Shown piece after piece: positions 44,001-52,897 of a stretch of DNA of 64,000 bases. Every line of letters starts with the position of its first letter. Positions within the stretch are counted from its first letter, which is position 1. This stretch comes from Bos javanicus (lineage: Eukaryota > Chordata > Mammalia > Artiodactyla > Bovidae). The DNA is taken from contig NC_083875.1 of the NCBI RefSeq assembly GCF_032452875.1, forward strand, positions 75,228,178-75,292,177, in the 5' to 3' direction. A program made the position numbers and the translations under genes. The notes beneath the pieces were generated by a model. It ran no database searches. It was given only the letters and a program-made list of their open reading frames with translations, and was not told where the DNA came from.

Positions 44001-44584
44001 AAGGATCATTTTTTTTTTTTTTTAAGTTAGATCTGATCTATTCAGAATTTATATAGAGAATAAGTGAAAGAAGGAATAACTTTTCTTCCCCCCAAACAGT
44101 TGAAATATTTAATCTTTTAAGTAATCCTTTTCCTTACCAACTGGGCATGACAATTTTATTAGAAACTAAATTCTCATTTGAGTCTCATATGAGTCTATTC
44201 CTAGACTCTTCTATTTCATTAATATGTTCATTCTTTTCTAGAACAAAACTTTTTCTTTTTATACCTTTTATAGCTTCATATTTTATGAAACCTTTTATTA
44301 TATGACCTTATTATAGGTCTATTCCAAACATTTTTTTGGAGGGAGTCTATTCATACATGTTGATTTTCCTAGATGAATTTTAAGTTTCATCTGGTAAGTT
44401 TATATGCATCTTTCGTCTTCTTACAGTTTCAGATTCAGGGAACATGTGTATCTAACTATGTGTTTATATGTATGCTTACATAATTAAATTAATTACAAAA
44501 TTTATTTTAAGAGTGAACAGTTACATGGAGAGAAAAATACTCAATATTTTATCAATCTTATCATGAGATTACTAATCCTTTTTT

Positions 44585-44775
44585 TTTCTTTTAAGATTTT
44601 TTTATATGGACTGTTTTTAGTCTTTATTGAATTTGTTACATTGCTTCTGTTTTACGTTTTGGTTTTTTGGCTGAGACGCTTGTGGGATCTTAGACCCCTG
44701 ACCAGGGATAGAACCCACACCCCCTGCATTGGAAGGCAAAGTCTTAACCACTGGACTGTCAGGGAAGTCCTGAGA
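44585..44775 (-). mobile_element. CHR-type SINE, antisense
   Basis: It carries the reversed tail (agtctttattgaatttgtta cattgcttct) and head (gtgggatcttagacccctga ccagggatag ... ccactggactgtcagggaag tcc). The stretch between this and the SINE at 43885 is AT-rich with nothing assigned. Confidence 0.9.
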
Positions 44776-44893
44776 TTACTAATTCTTAACCTCAGTCACT
44801 GTCCACATTGTAGCATATTTCAGGCTAATGGCCCTCATGCTTCAGTTTTGCTTTGATCAGACTAACGCTACCATCCATGCTCTTTGCATTCAG

Positions 44894-45016
44894 GTGGTTT
44901 TCTTAGATAACTTCGAAACTAATCTGAAGCCGGCCCGTGAGATGGGGATGGTCACCATTTTCGTCCACGACACTGATGCAGCCCTGAAGGAGCTAGAGAA
45001 AGTAACCAGGGTGCAG
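44894..45016 (+). CDS. EPHX2: EPHX2 exon 5: HAD motif IV
   Basis: The acceptor tttgcattcag ends at 44893. The exon codes for VVFLDNFETNLKPAREMGMV TIFVHDTDAALKELEKVTRV Q (residues 180-220), donor GTAACT. In human this segment reads LDD at 184-185 followed by Asn189. Here Asp184 (44906-44908) and Asn189 are kept but 185 is Asn (AAC, 44909-44911), and 186-188 are Phe-Glu-Thr. This loses the second magnesium-binding acid of the phosphatase site. Confidence 0.96.
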
Positions 45017-45652
45017 GTAACTTTCCAGCTGTGCCGAGTCGGATTTCCAGTCAGTTGCCTATGTTCAGCCATGCTCAGCAAAACACGCGGAGTTCCAGGC
45101 AAGGAACTCCTGGGTGGAAGACTGTTACCCTTCCTGTAACCAGCATGATGTCTGTGACAAACTTCCTAGTTCCTTCTCTGCAATCAGTGAACAGGGAACG
45201 GATGCTCGGAGAGCAAGAATCTATATTGGTCAGAGGCAGGGGACCAAGACTAGAGCCAGGCCCTCAGAGTCACATATTCAGAGTAAATACTGAGAGTGTC
45301 ACTGCTGGGTCCTCCCCTGAGGTGGTCAGGAGCCCTGTTCTTCTCTCATCTGCCTGGTGATGCTACTGGCACTCAGGCATAGTGGTTTAGTTCCACCTGG
45401 GCCACACCCTCTTGGCAGTCAGAGGGAAGGCTCCAGAGTTAACCTGTTCCTCTCTCAGGAGGCAGGGAGGCCCACCAAGATGCTGCTGGGGGCTGCTAGG
45501 GGTTAGCCTGCTCTGCCAGAGAGGAGGTATCTTTTGTTCTTTTAAAAATAAACTTATTTATTTAGCTGTATCAAGTCTTAGTTGCCATACACGTTCTTTC
45601 TGACACTTAATGCCACCAAATGTGTGAAGGCTTTTCCCCACATCAAGCAGTT

Positions 45653-45658
45653 CTCTGC
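45653..45658. repeat. Target-site duplication CTCTGC, left copy
   Basis: The six bases immediately before the 3' LTR (TGTTGGG... starts at 45659). The identical CTCTGC follows the 5' LTR at 59722-59727. Six base pairs is the length typical of class II retroviral integration. Confidence 0.85.
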
Positions 45659-47028
45659 TGTTGGGCTCCTTCAATGGACTGGAACCTGGTGGTCCAGAGT
45701 CAACGACAAGAAAGTGAAAGAAGGAAAGAGGCTAATATTCCCTGGGTTATGCAGCTGACCTTCACGCTCCAGGGAATAAGCCAGAAATAGAGAGAGAGAT
45801 GGGAATACCAGACTACCTGACCTGCCTCTTAAGAAATCTGTATCCAGGTCAGGAAGCAACAGTTAGAACTGGACATGGAACAACAGACTGGTTCCAAATA
45901 GGAAAAGGAGTCTGTCAAGGCTGTATATTGTCACCCTGCTTATTTAACTTATATGCAGAATACATCATGAGAAATGCTGGACTGGAAGAAACACAAGCTG
46001 GAATCAAGATTGCCGGGGGAAATATCAATAACCTCAGATATGCAGATGACACCACCCTTATGGCAGAAAGTGAAGAGGAACTAAAGAGCCTCTTGATGAA
46101 AGTGAAAGTGGGAGTAAAAAGTTGGCTTAAAGCCAAACGAAGATCATGGCATCTGGTCCCATCACTTCATGGGAAATAGATGGGGAAACAGTGGAAACAG
46201 TGTCAGACTTTATTTTTTTGGGCTCCAAAATCACTGCAGATGGTGATTGCAGCCATGAAATTAAAAGACGCTTACTCCTTGGAAGGAAAGTTATGACCAA
46301 CCTAGATAGCATATTAAAAAGCAGAGACATTACTTTGCCAACAAAGGTCTGGCTAGTCAAGGCTATGGTTTTTCCTGTGGTCATGTATCGATGTGAGAGT
46401 TGGACTGTGAACAAGACTGAGCGCCAAAGAATTGATGCTTTTGAACTGTGGTGTTGGAGAAGACTCTGGAGAGTCCCTTGGACTGCAAGGAGATCCAACC
46501 AGTCCATTCTGAAGGAGATCAGCCCTGGGATTTCTTTGGAAGGAATGATGCTAAAGCTGAAACTCCAGTACTTTGGCCACCTCATGTGAAGAGTTGACTC
46601 ATTGGAAAAGACTCTGATGCTGGGAGGGATCGGGGGCAGGAGGAGAAGGGGACGACAGAGGATGAGATGGTTGGATGGCATCACTGACTTGATGGACGTG
46701 AGTCTGAGTCAACTCTGGAAGTTGGTGATGGACAGAGAGGCCTGGTGTGCTGCGATTAATGGGGTCGCAAAGAGTCGGACATGACTGAGTGACTGAACTG
46801 AACTGAACTGAGAGAGAGAGAGAAGGAAGGACACGGGGACCCAAGTCTGATGAAACAAGGGTGCGTTATTGAATTCTGTGTGACTATATGTACCATATTA
46901 CAAGGTAGCTTCTTCAGATAAAGATCAAAAGACCAGGCCTTACAAGTTACCAAGGAAACAAAGAGCAGTAGAAGCCATAAGGCCAAAAGGCAATCCATAT
47001 CAAGAGGGTCGTAGATAATCCCTTTCAC
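45659..47028 (-). mobile_element. 3' LTR of the provirus, split by BovB and truncated
   Basis: 45659-45798 and 46811-47028 together match 59196-59548 of the 5' LTR (gaacctggtggtccagagtc, gggttatgcagctg, ccatattacaaggtagcttc, agggtcgtagataatccctt tcac). The remaining ~173 bp of U3 are missing and are replaced at 47029 by another element. Confidence 0.88.
45799..46810 (+). mobile_element. BovB LINE (1.0 kb, 5'-truncated) inside the 3' LTR
   Basis: It starts in the reverse transcriptase (MGIPDYLTCLLRNLYPGQEA), includes an intact YADD box near 46040 and ends gactgaactgaactgaactg. Broken into two main frames with a small deletion near 46110. It sits in a (GA)n stretch of the LTR, so the target duplication cannot be read apart from the agag repeats. 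Confidence 0.93.
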
Positions 47029-47891
47029 TGCCGGGGTCCAGCCCTGGTGGATCCAGGGAATTCGAAGCGGGGACGGCATTGGCAAGGATCAGGAAACAAC
47101 TGCTTAATTAAACTTTAATTAAGGATATAAAGAGTAATGGAATAAGGATAGCTCAGTGAGGAAATTCAGTGGAGAAAAGAGGCTGAAATAAGGATAGCTC
47201 AGTGAGGAAATTCAGTGGAGAAAAGAGGCTGAATAATTCAGCCAGAAGGTAAGAGAAAGAACGACATGGTGAGACCAAGTTTCAGTGAACAAGGCCCGCA
47301 CTTTAATTTCCAAAGTAGTTTGTATACCTTAAGTTATGCATAGAGGATAATGGGGGAAGGGGTAGAGTCATGCAGCAAGCCAGGCTTTCTTCCTGCAAAC
47401 TTATCATATGCAAAAGCTTAGGTGATTTGCATCATCTTCTGGCCCAGAGGCCTGTTAACATTTTAAGATCCTTTCTTCAGAAAACTTATTTTTCTCTAAA
47501 GGTGGTAAGTCAAGCGCCACCCTCCAAAAGCATTAGATAGCAAAGGTGTGGTGGGCTATAACAAGAAAAAGAATTAACTCAAGGGTCCCAGGTTACAAAC
47601 ATTAAAGCTACTATTTACACCAATTATATTAATCAATACAATGCCAGGGACACAGCAGGTAAGGGATATGGAAACTTAGCAGCAAACATTGGCCCAACAA
47701 GTGAAAATCCCTTCACCAATACAATTTCTAAACAATCTTTTAACTGCTCAAAGGAATCTGTGTTTAGACAGTTTAGAACATCTCATGCCTCTCACAGTTT
47801 GGAGGCTCTGAGCAATCACATGTGGCCAGAAAAACCTATTCAGGCAGGCTAGAGGATTTCCAAAGGAGTTTGTAGGTTAAACACTGTCACA
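47029..47891 (-). mobile_element. LTR of a second ERV family
   Basis: A TG...CA-bounded block (tgccggggtccagcc ... cactgtcaca on the plus strand) with LTR-like content unlike the outer LTRs. It contains a perfect 46-bp tandem duplication (47142-47187 and 47188-47233). No convincing target duplication flanks it: the sequence beyond 47891 is not the missing U3 of the host LTR. Confidence 0.65.
47142..47233. repeat. Perfect 46-bp tandem duplication within an LTR
   Basis: Two identical 46-bp copies (each beginning ataaggatagctcagtgagg and ending gaggctgaa) lie head to tail in the LTR at 47029-47891. Confidence 0.95.
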
Positions 47892-48133
47892 CCCAGGAAT
47901 TATTAACTGAGCTGTAAGCTAACTCTTTTTCAGAGAGAGGTAGTGGGGGACATCCCTCCGAAAAGTCAGAGGTGTAGGTGAAAGCACAAAGCAGAAAGTA
48001 GGCAGACTCTGGTTTTGGGGGTAGATGCTCGAGAATTTCCAGGGGGACTCCTGAAGCTCGATCCTGCCTTTGCGTATGCCGAGCCTCCTTCCTCATGACC
48101 TTTGTCATGGGCAGAGTTCCTCACGCTGGCTCC
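47892..48133 (-). other. Unassigned segment, probably ERV-derived
   Basis: Single open stretches exist on the minus strand (for example ending EKELAYSSVNNSWV) but no domain is recognisable. Its place between an LTR and a BovB scrap suggests it is internal sequence of the LTR's own provirus. Not resolved. Confidence 0.35.
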
Positions 48134-48135
48134 CG

Positions 48136-48210
48136 GCAGTGATAGAATTCCAGTTGAGCTATTCCAGATCCTGAAAGATGATGCTGTGGAAAGTGCTGCA
48201 CTCAATATGC
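48136..48210 (+). mobile_element. BovB LINE scrap (reverse transcriptase region)
   Basis: agtgatagaattccagttga gctattccagatcctgaaag atgatgctgtgg ... gcactcaatatgc matches the GIPVELFQIL-DDAVKVLHSIC part of BovB found intact at 26000 and 53720. Its last bases form the left arm of the hairpin described next. Confidence 0.85.
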
Positions 48211-48293
48211 AATATGCCGGCTCCCAGCATATTGCATATTGAGTGCATATTGCATATTGAGTGCATATTGCATATTGAGTGCATATTGCATAG
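48197..48293. repeat. 21-bp perfect inverted repeat running into an 18-bp tandem array
   Basis: 48197-48217 and 48227-48247 are exact reverse complements with a 9-base spacer (cggctccca). The right arm is the first unit of an 18-bp tandem array (GCATATTGCATATTGAGT) at 48227-48293: three perfect copies plus a partial one. The left arm is ordinary BovB sequence, so the array seems to have grown from an inverted copy of it. Confidence 0.95.
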
Positions 48294-48296
48294 TCC

Positions 48297-49198
48297 AAGC
48301 AGTAAACAGTCTAAGCAACATCCAAAAATCCTTTTCGGGAGGCAGGATGAAAGCCCAAGTTTGTTGGCTGACGTTTATGCATAATTCCCCTGGGCCCAGG
48401 CACAAGGGAAGGAGGTCATAGCCTAAAGAAATGTTAATTCTTTTTCCTTCCTCGCTAGAGTGTGAGGTCCCTTGCACATTCCAGGGAAGGGGTATCTGGG
48501 TAGAGTCATTGGTTGATATGGTTGGTCCTTTCTCCATCCATTCTGCGACCTGCAATAAAAGGGGGTTGGGTGAACCCAGTAAGTATGATTTGTTAATCCA
48601 GCTAGAGTGGGGGTCGTGCAGGCCAACAGATCGAGCATAGCGATAAGAAGGTTTTCAGGACCTGAGGCATTCCCTGTGGAGAAACCAGATTTTCATCTTG
48701 ATTAGTAAGGGTTTTTATCTGTCCCCAAGAGGGGTGGTCATAAAGTTGATGTCGCCCAGGGCAGTGCTTCCTGGAGATCTTTAAAGCCGACAGGGCCCGT
48801 ATTGGAATTTCTTCCTCCTCGGGTTTTTGTTGTTTTGTCTCCATTTTGAATGCCGGGGTCCCCCTTAGGTCAAATTTTCCGAAGAGGGAGCCATGTGAGT
48901 TCGTTGGATCCATCTGGGGAAATACAAGCATAGCCCTTTCCCTGTAAGATTAATTTCCCAGATTTCCATTGTTTATTGAACCCGTCTTGATACCAAATGG
49001 GCAGAGGAAGAGAAGTGTCCTTCAGGTCCTCGAAATGTTTTTTAGCTCTTGTCAAGATACCTCTTTGTGGTAAGTGTGAAAAACTTAAAACAAATAAAGC
49101 TGTATTAACAATAATTATAGGTTTAGGGAATATCTATGTTGGAATCTAGTAGAGTCTGCTTTAGAAAGGGAAGATAGCAATGTTCCAGTGTATTCCCC
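48297..49198 (-). pseudogene. Duplicate pol (integrase end) / env (start) fragment
   Basis: The minus strand reads the C-terminal DNA-binding part of a betaretroviral integrase (IWYQDGFNKQWKSGKLILQG, then KGYACISPDGSNELTWLPLR) followed by an env leader (WGQIKTLTNQDENL). It aligns base by base, with many substitutions, to 50570-51450 of the same provirus. It stops at the edge of the inner LTR (49199) on one side and at the tandem array on the other. Confidence 0.88.
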
Positions 49199-49856
49199 TG
49201 TTGGGATCCTTTAATGGACTGGAACCTGGTGGTCTGGAGTCGATGATAAGAAAGTAAAGGAGAGAGAAAAAGGCTGATATTCCTTGGTTTACACAGAAAA
49301 CCAATAAAGCTCCTGACATGGGGCTTGCGCTGTTCACGAAGGCACCTGGCGCCCTCTCGATGGGGTGAAGGCACAGAGCGCCTTCTTGAGAGGGTCTTAG
49401 AAGCCTGGGTGGGAAAGTGAACACAACAGGCTTCTGTGCTCCAGACAATTAGCCTGAGAGAGAGATAGAAAGAAAGACACGGGGACCCAAGTTCTGATGG
49501 AGCAAAGGTGTTTTATTCAACACTGTGTGAGTATTTATACTGTCTTACAAGGTAGCTATTTTCAGCAGAGCTAAAATCAAAACTTACAGGTTATCGAGGA
49601 AACATGAAGTCATCCATATGAAAGAGAGAGGGTTGTAAATAATCACTTTTATGGTATGGTTCATAAAAAGGGTCTTAAATAGTTACTTACCACCGTATGG
49701 AAAAACTAACGAAGGAAATGCATGCATTCCTAAGCCCCCGGGAGTAGTTTGCTACTCCACTTAATTCCTGAATATTCAGGAATTAATAAGGGACAGAGGA
49801 TTCATGACAGATCCAAAACAGCACACAGGAAGCCTCCTGTTAAATGCTTCCTGACA
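49199..49856 (-). mobile_element. Inner LTR, divergent subfamily
   Basis: TG...CA-bounded, 658 bp. It shares the outer LTR layout (gaacctggtggtctggagtc, cacggggacccaagttctga, ccgtatggaaaaactaacga agg, acagcacacaggaagcctcc) but is clearly more diverged (about one base in four by eye in U3) and carries an extra ~120 bp in the 49300-49450 area. It follows a polypurine tract and env, as a 3' LTR should, yet continues into pol text rather than host DNA. Confidence 0.88.
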
Positions 49857-49873
49857 ATTCCCCCTATTTTATT
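49857..49873 (-). promoter_or_regulatory. Polypurine tract before the inner LTR
   Basis: The minus strand reads AAAATAGGGGGAAT immediately followed by TGTCAGG, the start of the LTR. This is the usual site for plus-strand DNA priming in betaretroviruses. The seven bases attcccc (plus strand) occur on both sides of this LTR (49192-49198 and 49857-49863). Confidence 0.75.
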
Positions 49874-49875
49874 TT

Positions 49876-51095
49876 ATTTGTAAAAAAGGGCCTGACCAGT
49901 TGAGTTTGTTTAGTATTAACCAACCTTATAGAAAGGCAACGATAAACAACAAATATAATTACCAAGACAATCAGCAAAGTTATAGTTCCAGACCCGATGC
50001 TGTGGGTAATACTTTGCCTATGGCTATAACAAAAGGAAGTGGGACACAGGCCTGTATAAGATATGACTGATTATAGCAAAAGAAATAGTTACTATGACCA
50101 TGACTGTCCCCTGTGAAATGTCCGGTCCAAGTTCCAAGTTGTTCGGTGCTCACAGCAAGTTTCCAAATGTCCCATTGTTCAGGCCCAGTCTGTTTATCGG
50201 GGATAATCCTAGGACGAGGTGGGGCTAATCCACCGTCAAGCCACCCAAGAAGTCCTATGTCATGGTAATGCTCCATCGTAGTGTCAGTGACCCTCCATGT
50301 CACTTGAGTAACAGTCACACACCATGCTGTTAACCTCTTCTGAGCAACTGGATCACCACTTATCATGGGGTCCCCAATCAACAATTGTATGATTAGCCAC
50401 AAACATTAATTTTCCTGATTTGGCTTGACATTTGTCCCAACGAACAGGAGTATATGTAAAGTTCTTATAAGTAAACCTTTTGCTTAATGTTCTTTGTTCT
50501 TTCCCTAACTCTTTCCCTAACACCTTCCCTAAAGTCTCAATAGTATAAACTTGGTTCACAGACAAAGAAAGGGCAGTAAATAGTCCAAGCAACGTCTGAA
50601 AATTTTTGAGGGGAGGCAGGACAAAAGCCCAAGTTTGTTGGCTGACGTTTATGCATAATTCCCCTGGGCCCAGGCACAAGGGAAGGACTTCATAGCCTAA
50701 AGAAATGTTAATTAGTTTCCCCTCCTCCCCAAAGTGAGGGCCCTTTCACATTCCAGGCTTATTGGTGGAGTCATTGGTTGATATGATTGGTCCTTTCTCT
50801 GTCCATTTTACGGCCTGCAATAAAGGGCAGTTGGGTAAGTAAGCCCAGTTAAGTCTGATTAGTTAATCCGGCTCAACCAGGGGTCGCGCAGACCAACTGA
50901 GGTTTTCAGGACTACGAGGCATTTCCTGTTCAAAGACCAAGTTTTTAGCTTCATTAGTAAGAGTTTTTATTTGTCCCCAAGTGGGGAGATCATATGGTTG
51001 ATGCCGCTGAGGGCGGTGCTTCCTGGAGATCTTTAGAGCCGCCATGGCCCGTATTCGAATTTCTTCCTCCTGGTGTCCATGTTGTGCCGTCTCCA
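49876..51095 (-). pseudogene. env remnant with large internal deletion
   Basis: The leader and surface part can be followed on the minus strand (KALT-like leader WGQIKTLTNEAKNLV near 50960; RFTYKNFTYTPVRWDKCQ near 50440; DTTMEHYHDIGLLGWLDGGL near 50250). It then jumps directly to a transmembrane segment and tail (TITLLIVLVIIFVVYRCL near 49950) and a stop before the polypurine tract. The rest of the surface unit and nearly all of the transmembrane unit's ectodomain are absent, and there are frame breaks, so no envelope can be made. Confidence 0.8.
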
Positions 51096-52897
51096 TTTTG
51101 AAGGCCACGGGCCCCCTTGAGTCGAATCTTTTGAAGGGGAAGCCATGTGGGTTCGTTTGATCCATCTGGGGAAATTCAAGCATACCACTTTCCCTGTAAG
51201 ATTAGTTTCCCAGATTTCCATTATTTCGTTAACCCGTCTTGGTACCAAATGGGCAGAGGAAGAGGAGTGTCCTCAATTCCTCAAAATGCCTTTCTGTTCT
51301 CGTTAAGATATCTCCCTGTGGTAAGTTTAAAAATTTTAAAACAAATAAAGCTGTATTAACAATAGTTATACGTTTAGAAAACATCTTATATTGGAATCTG
51401 GTAAAGTCTGCTTTAGATAAGGAAGACAGTAGTGTTCCTCTGTATTCCCTCTTTTTTATTATTTTTTTTTATTTGTAACTTTAGTGTGTGATGTGTTCGT
51501 TCAACTACGTCTTGTGTCTGTGGATTATAAGGAATACCTGTAATATGTTTAAAGAAAAAGATTGTAAAAATTGTTTAAAGTGTCTAGCAATATAGGCAGG
51601 GCCATTGTCTGTTTTTCTAGAACTAGGAGTTCCCATTACAGCAAAACAAGTTAATAAGTGGGTTATAACGTGTTGTGTAACCTCACCACGAAGAGGTATG
51701 ACCCAAATAAAAGAAGAATTCGTGTCGATACAGACATGCAAGGAAGAAGATGGAGAAAGTTCAGGGCAATGAGTTACATCCATTTGCCATAGTTCATTAG
51801 GTTGCAAACCGTGAGGATTAATACCTTGTGCGATGGGTTGAAGATGTAGGGGTCTTCATCTACCAGTAGAGCAATTACTAATAATTTCGTTAGCTTGGCG
51901 TTATGGGATTTTCCATAGCTGGTGTAGGGAGCCAGCATTGTTATGCAACAGAACATGCTGTTCCTCTGGAGTAGCAAAGGAAACCAGTTTATCAGCTTGT
52001 TCATTACCATAGTCACGGGGCTAGGAAGACAAGAATGTGCTCGAATATGTGTAATATAAATGGGAGAATTGCAGTTTCTAACAACAGATTGTAGTTCGAA
52101 AAAGAGTTGTTGAATAATAGGTTGATTGGAGTTTATGGTGGAGGTTTCTATATTTTTTAATACAAAAACAGACTATAAAGAGTCAGAGACTATATTAATG
52201 GGGTAAGGATGTAGGTAAACAACTTGAATAAGAGCATATAATTCATTTTGTTGAGCAGAATGAAATTTAGTATAAAAGACTTTATATTCCTTAAGAGACT
52301 AGAATGAAGCTTTGGCGTTTTTAGTCCCATCTATACAAAAAACCTCAGGCTATGGTATAGGCTGTGAGCTGATAATACAAGAAATAATACATTCAGTATT
52401 TTTGAAGAAATTCCACAGCTTACCAGAAGGATAATGAAATGAAACTTCTCCAAAATATTCCAGAAAAGCTATTTGGAATCGGTAGAAGTTTGTAATGCAT
52501 TCTCAAATTGAGATTTATTGATAAGTATTACAATTTTATGAGGATCAGAGCCAATTAGAGTTTTAGTCCTATTTCTTCCATTGATAATGATTAGAACAAT
52601 TAAATCAAGGTAGGGTGTAAGTGACTTTATTCCCCTAAAATGGGTATAGATCCATTCTACTGGGTGTTCTTGATGGGCAAGAAGTCCTGTGGGACAATGA
52701 AGAGAGGGGAGTACAAATAATTTTAGAGGTAAATCTAGTTTAAGGTGAGTAAGAAATTGTTTTTGTAATTTACTTTGCACTAAATACAGTTCCTCTCGTG
52801 TCTCTTGAGAAGGTAAAGAAGGGCTATTTAAATCAGGACCTCCTTTTAAAGTATTAAATAGGTTATTCAGTTCATAATTAGCAATGTCTAAAGAAGG

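Noticed and set aside
48166..48421. Repetitive peptide-like frames (CILHIE, SAYCILS) as a possible novel repeat protein
   Set aside because: They are translations of the 18-bp tandem array at 48227-48293, whose length is a multiple of three, so every frame stays open.
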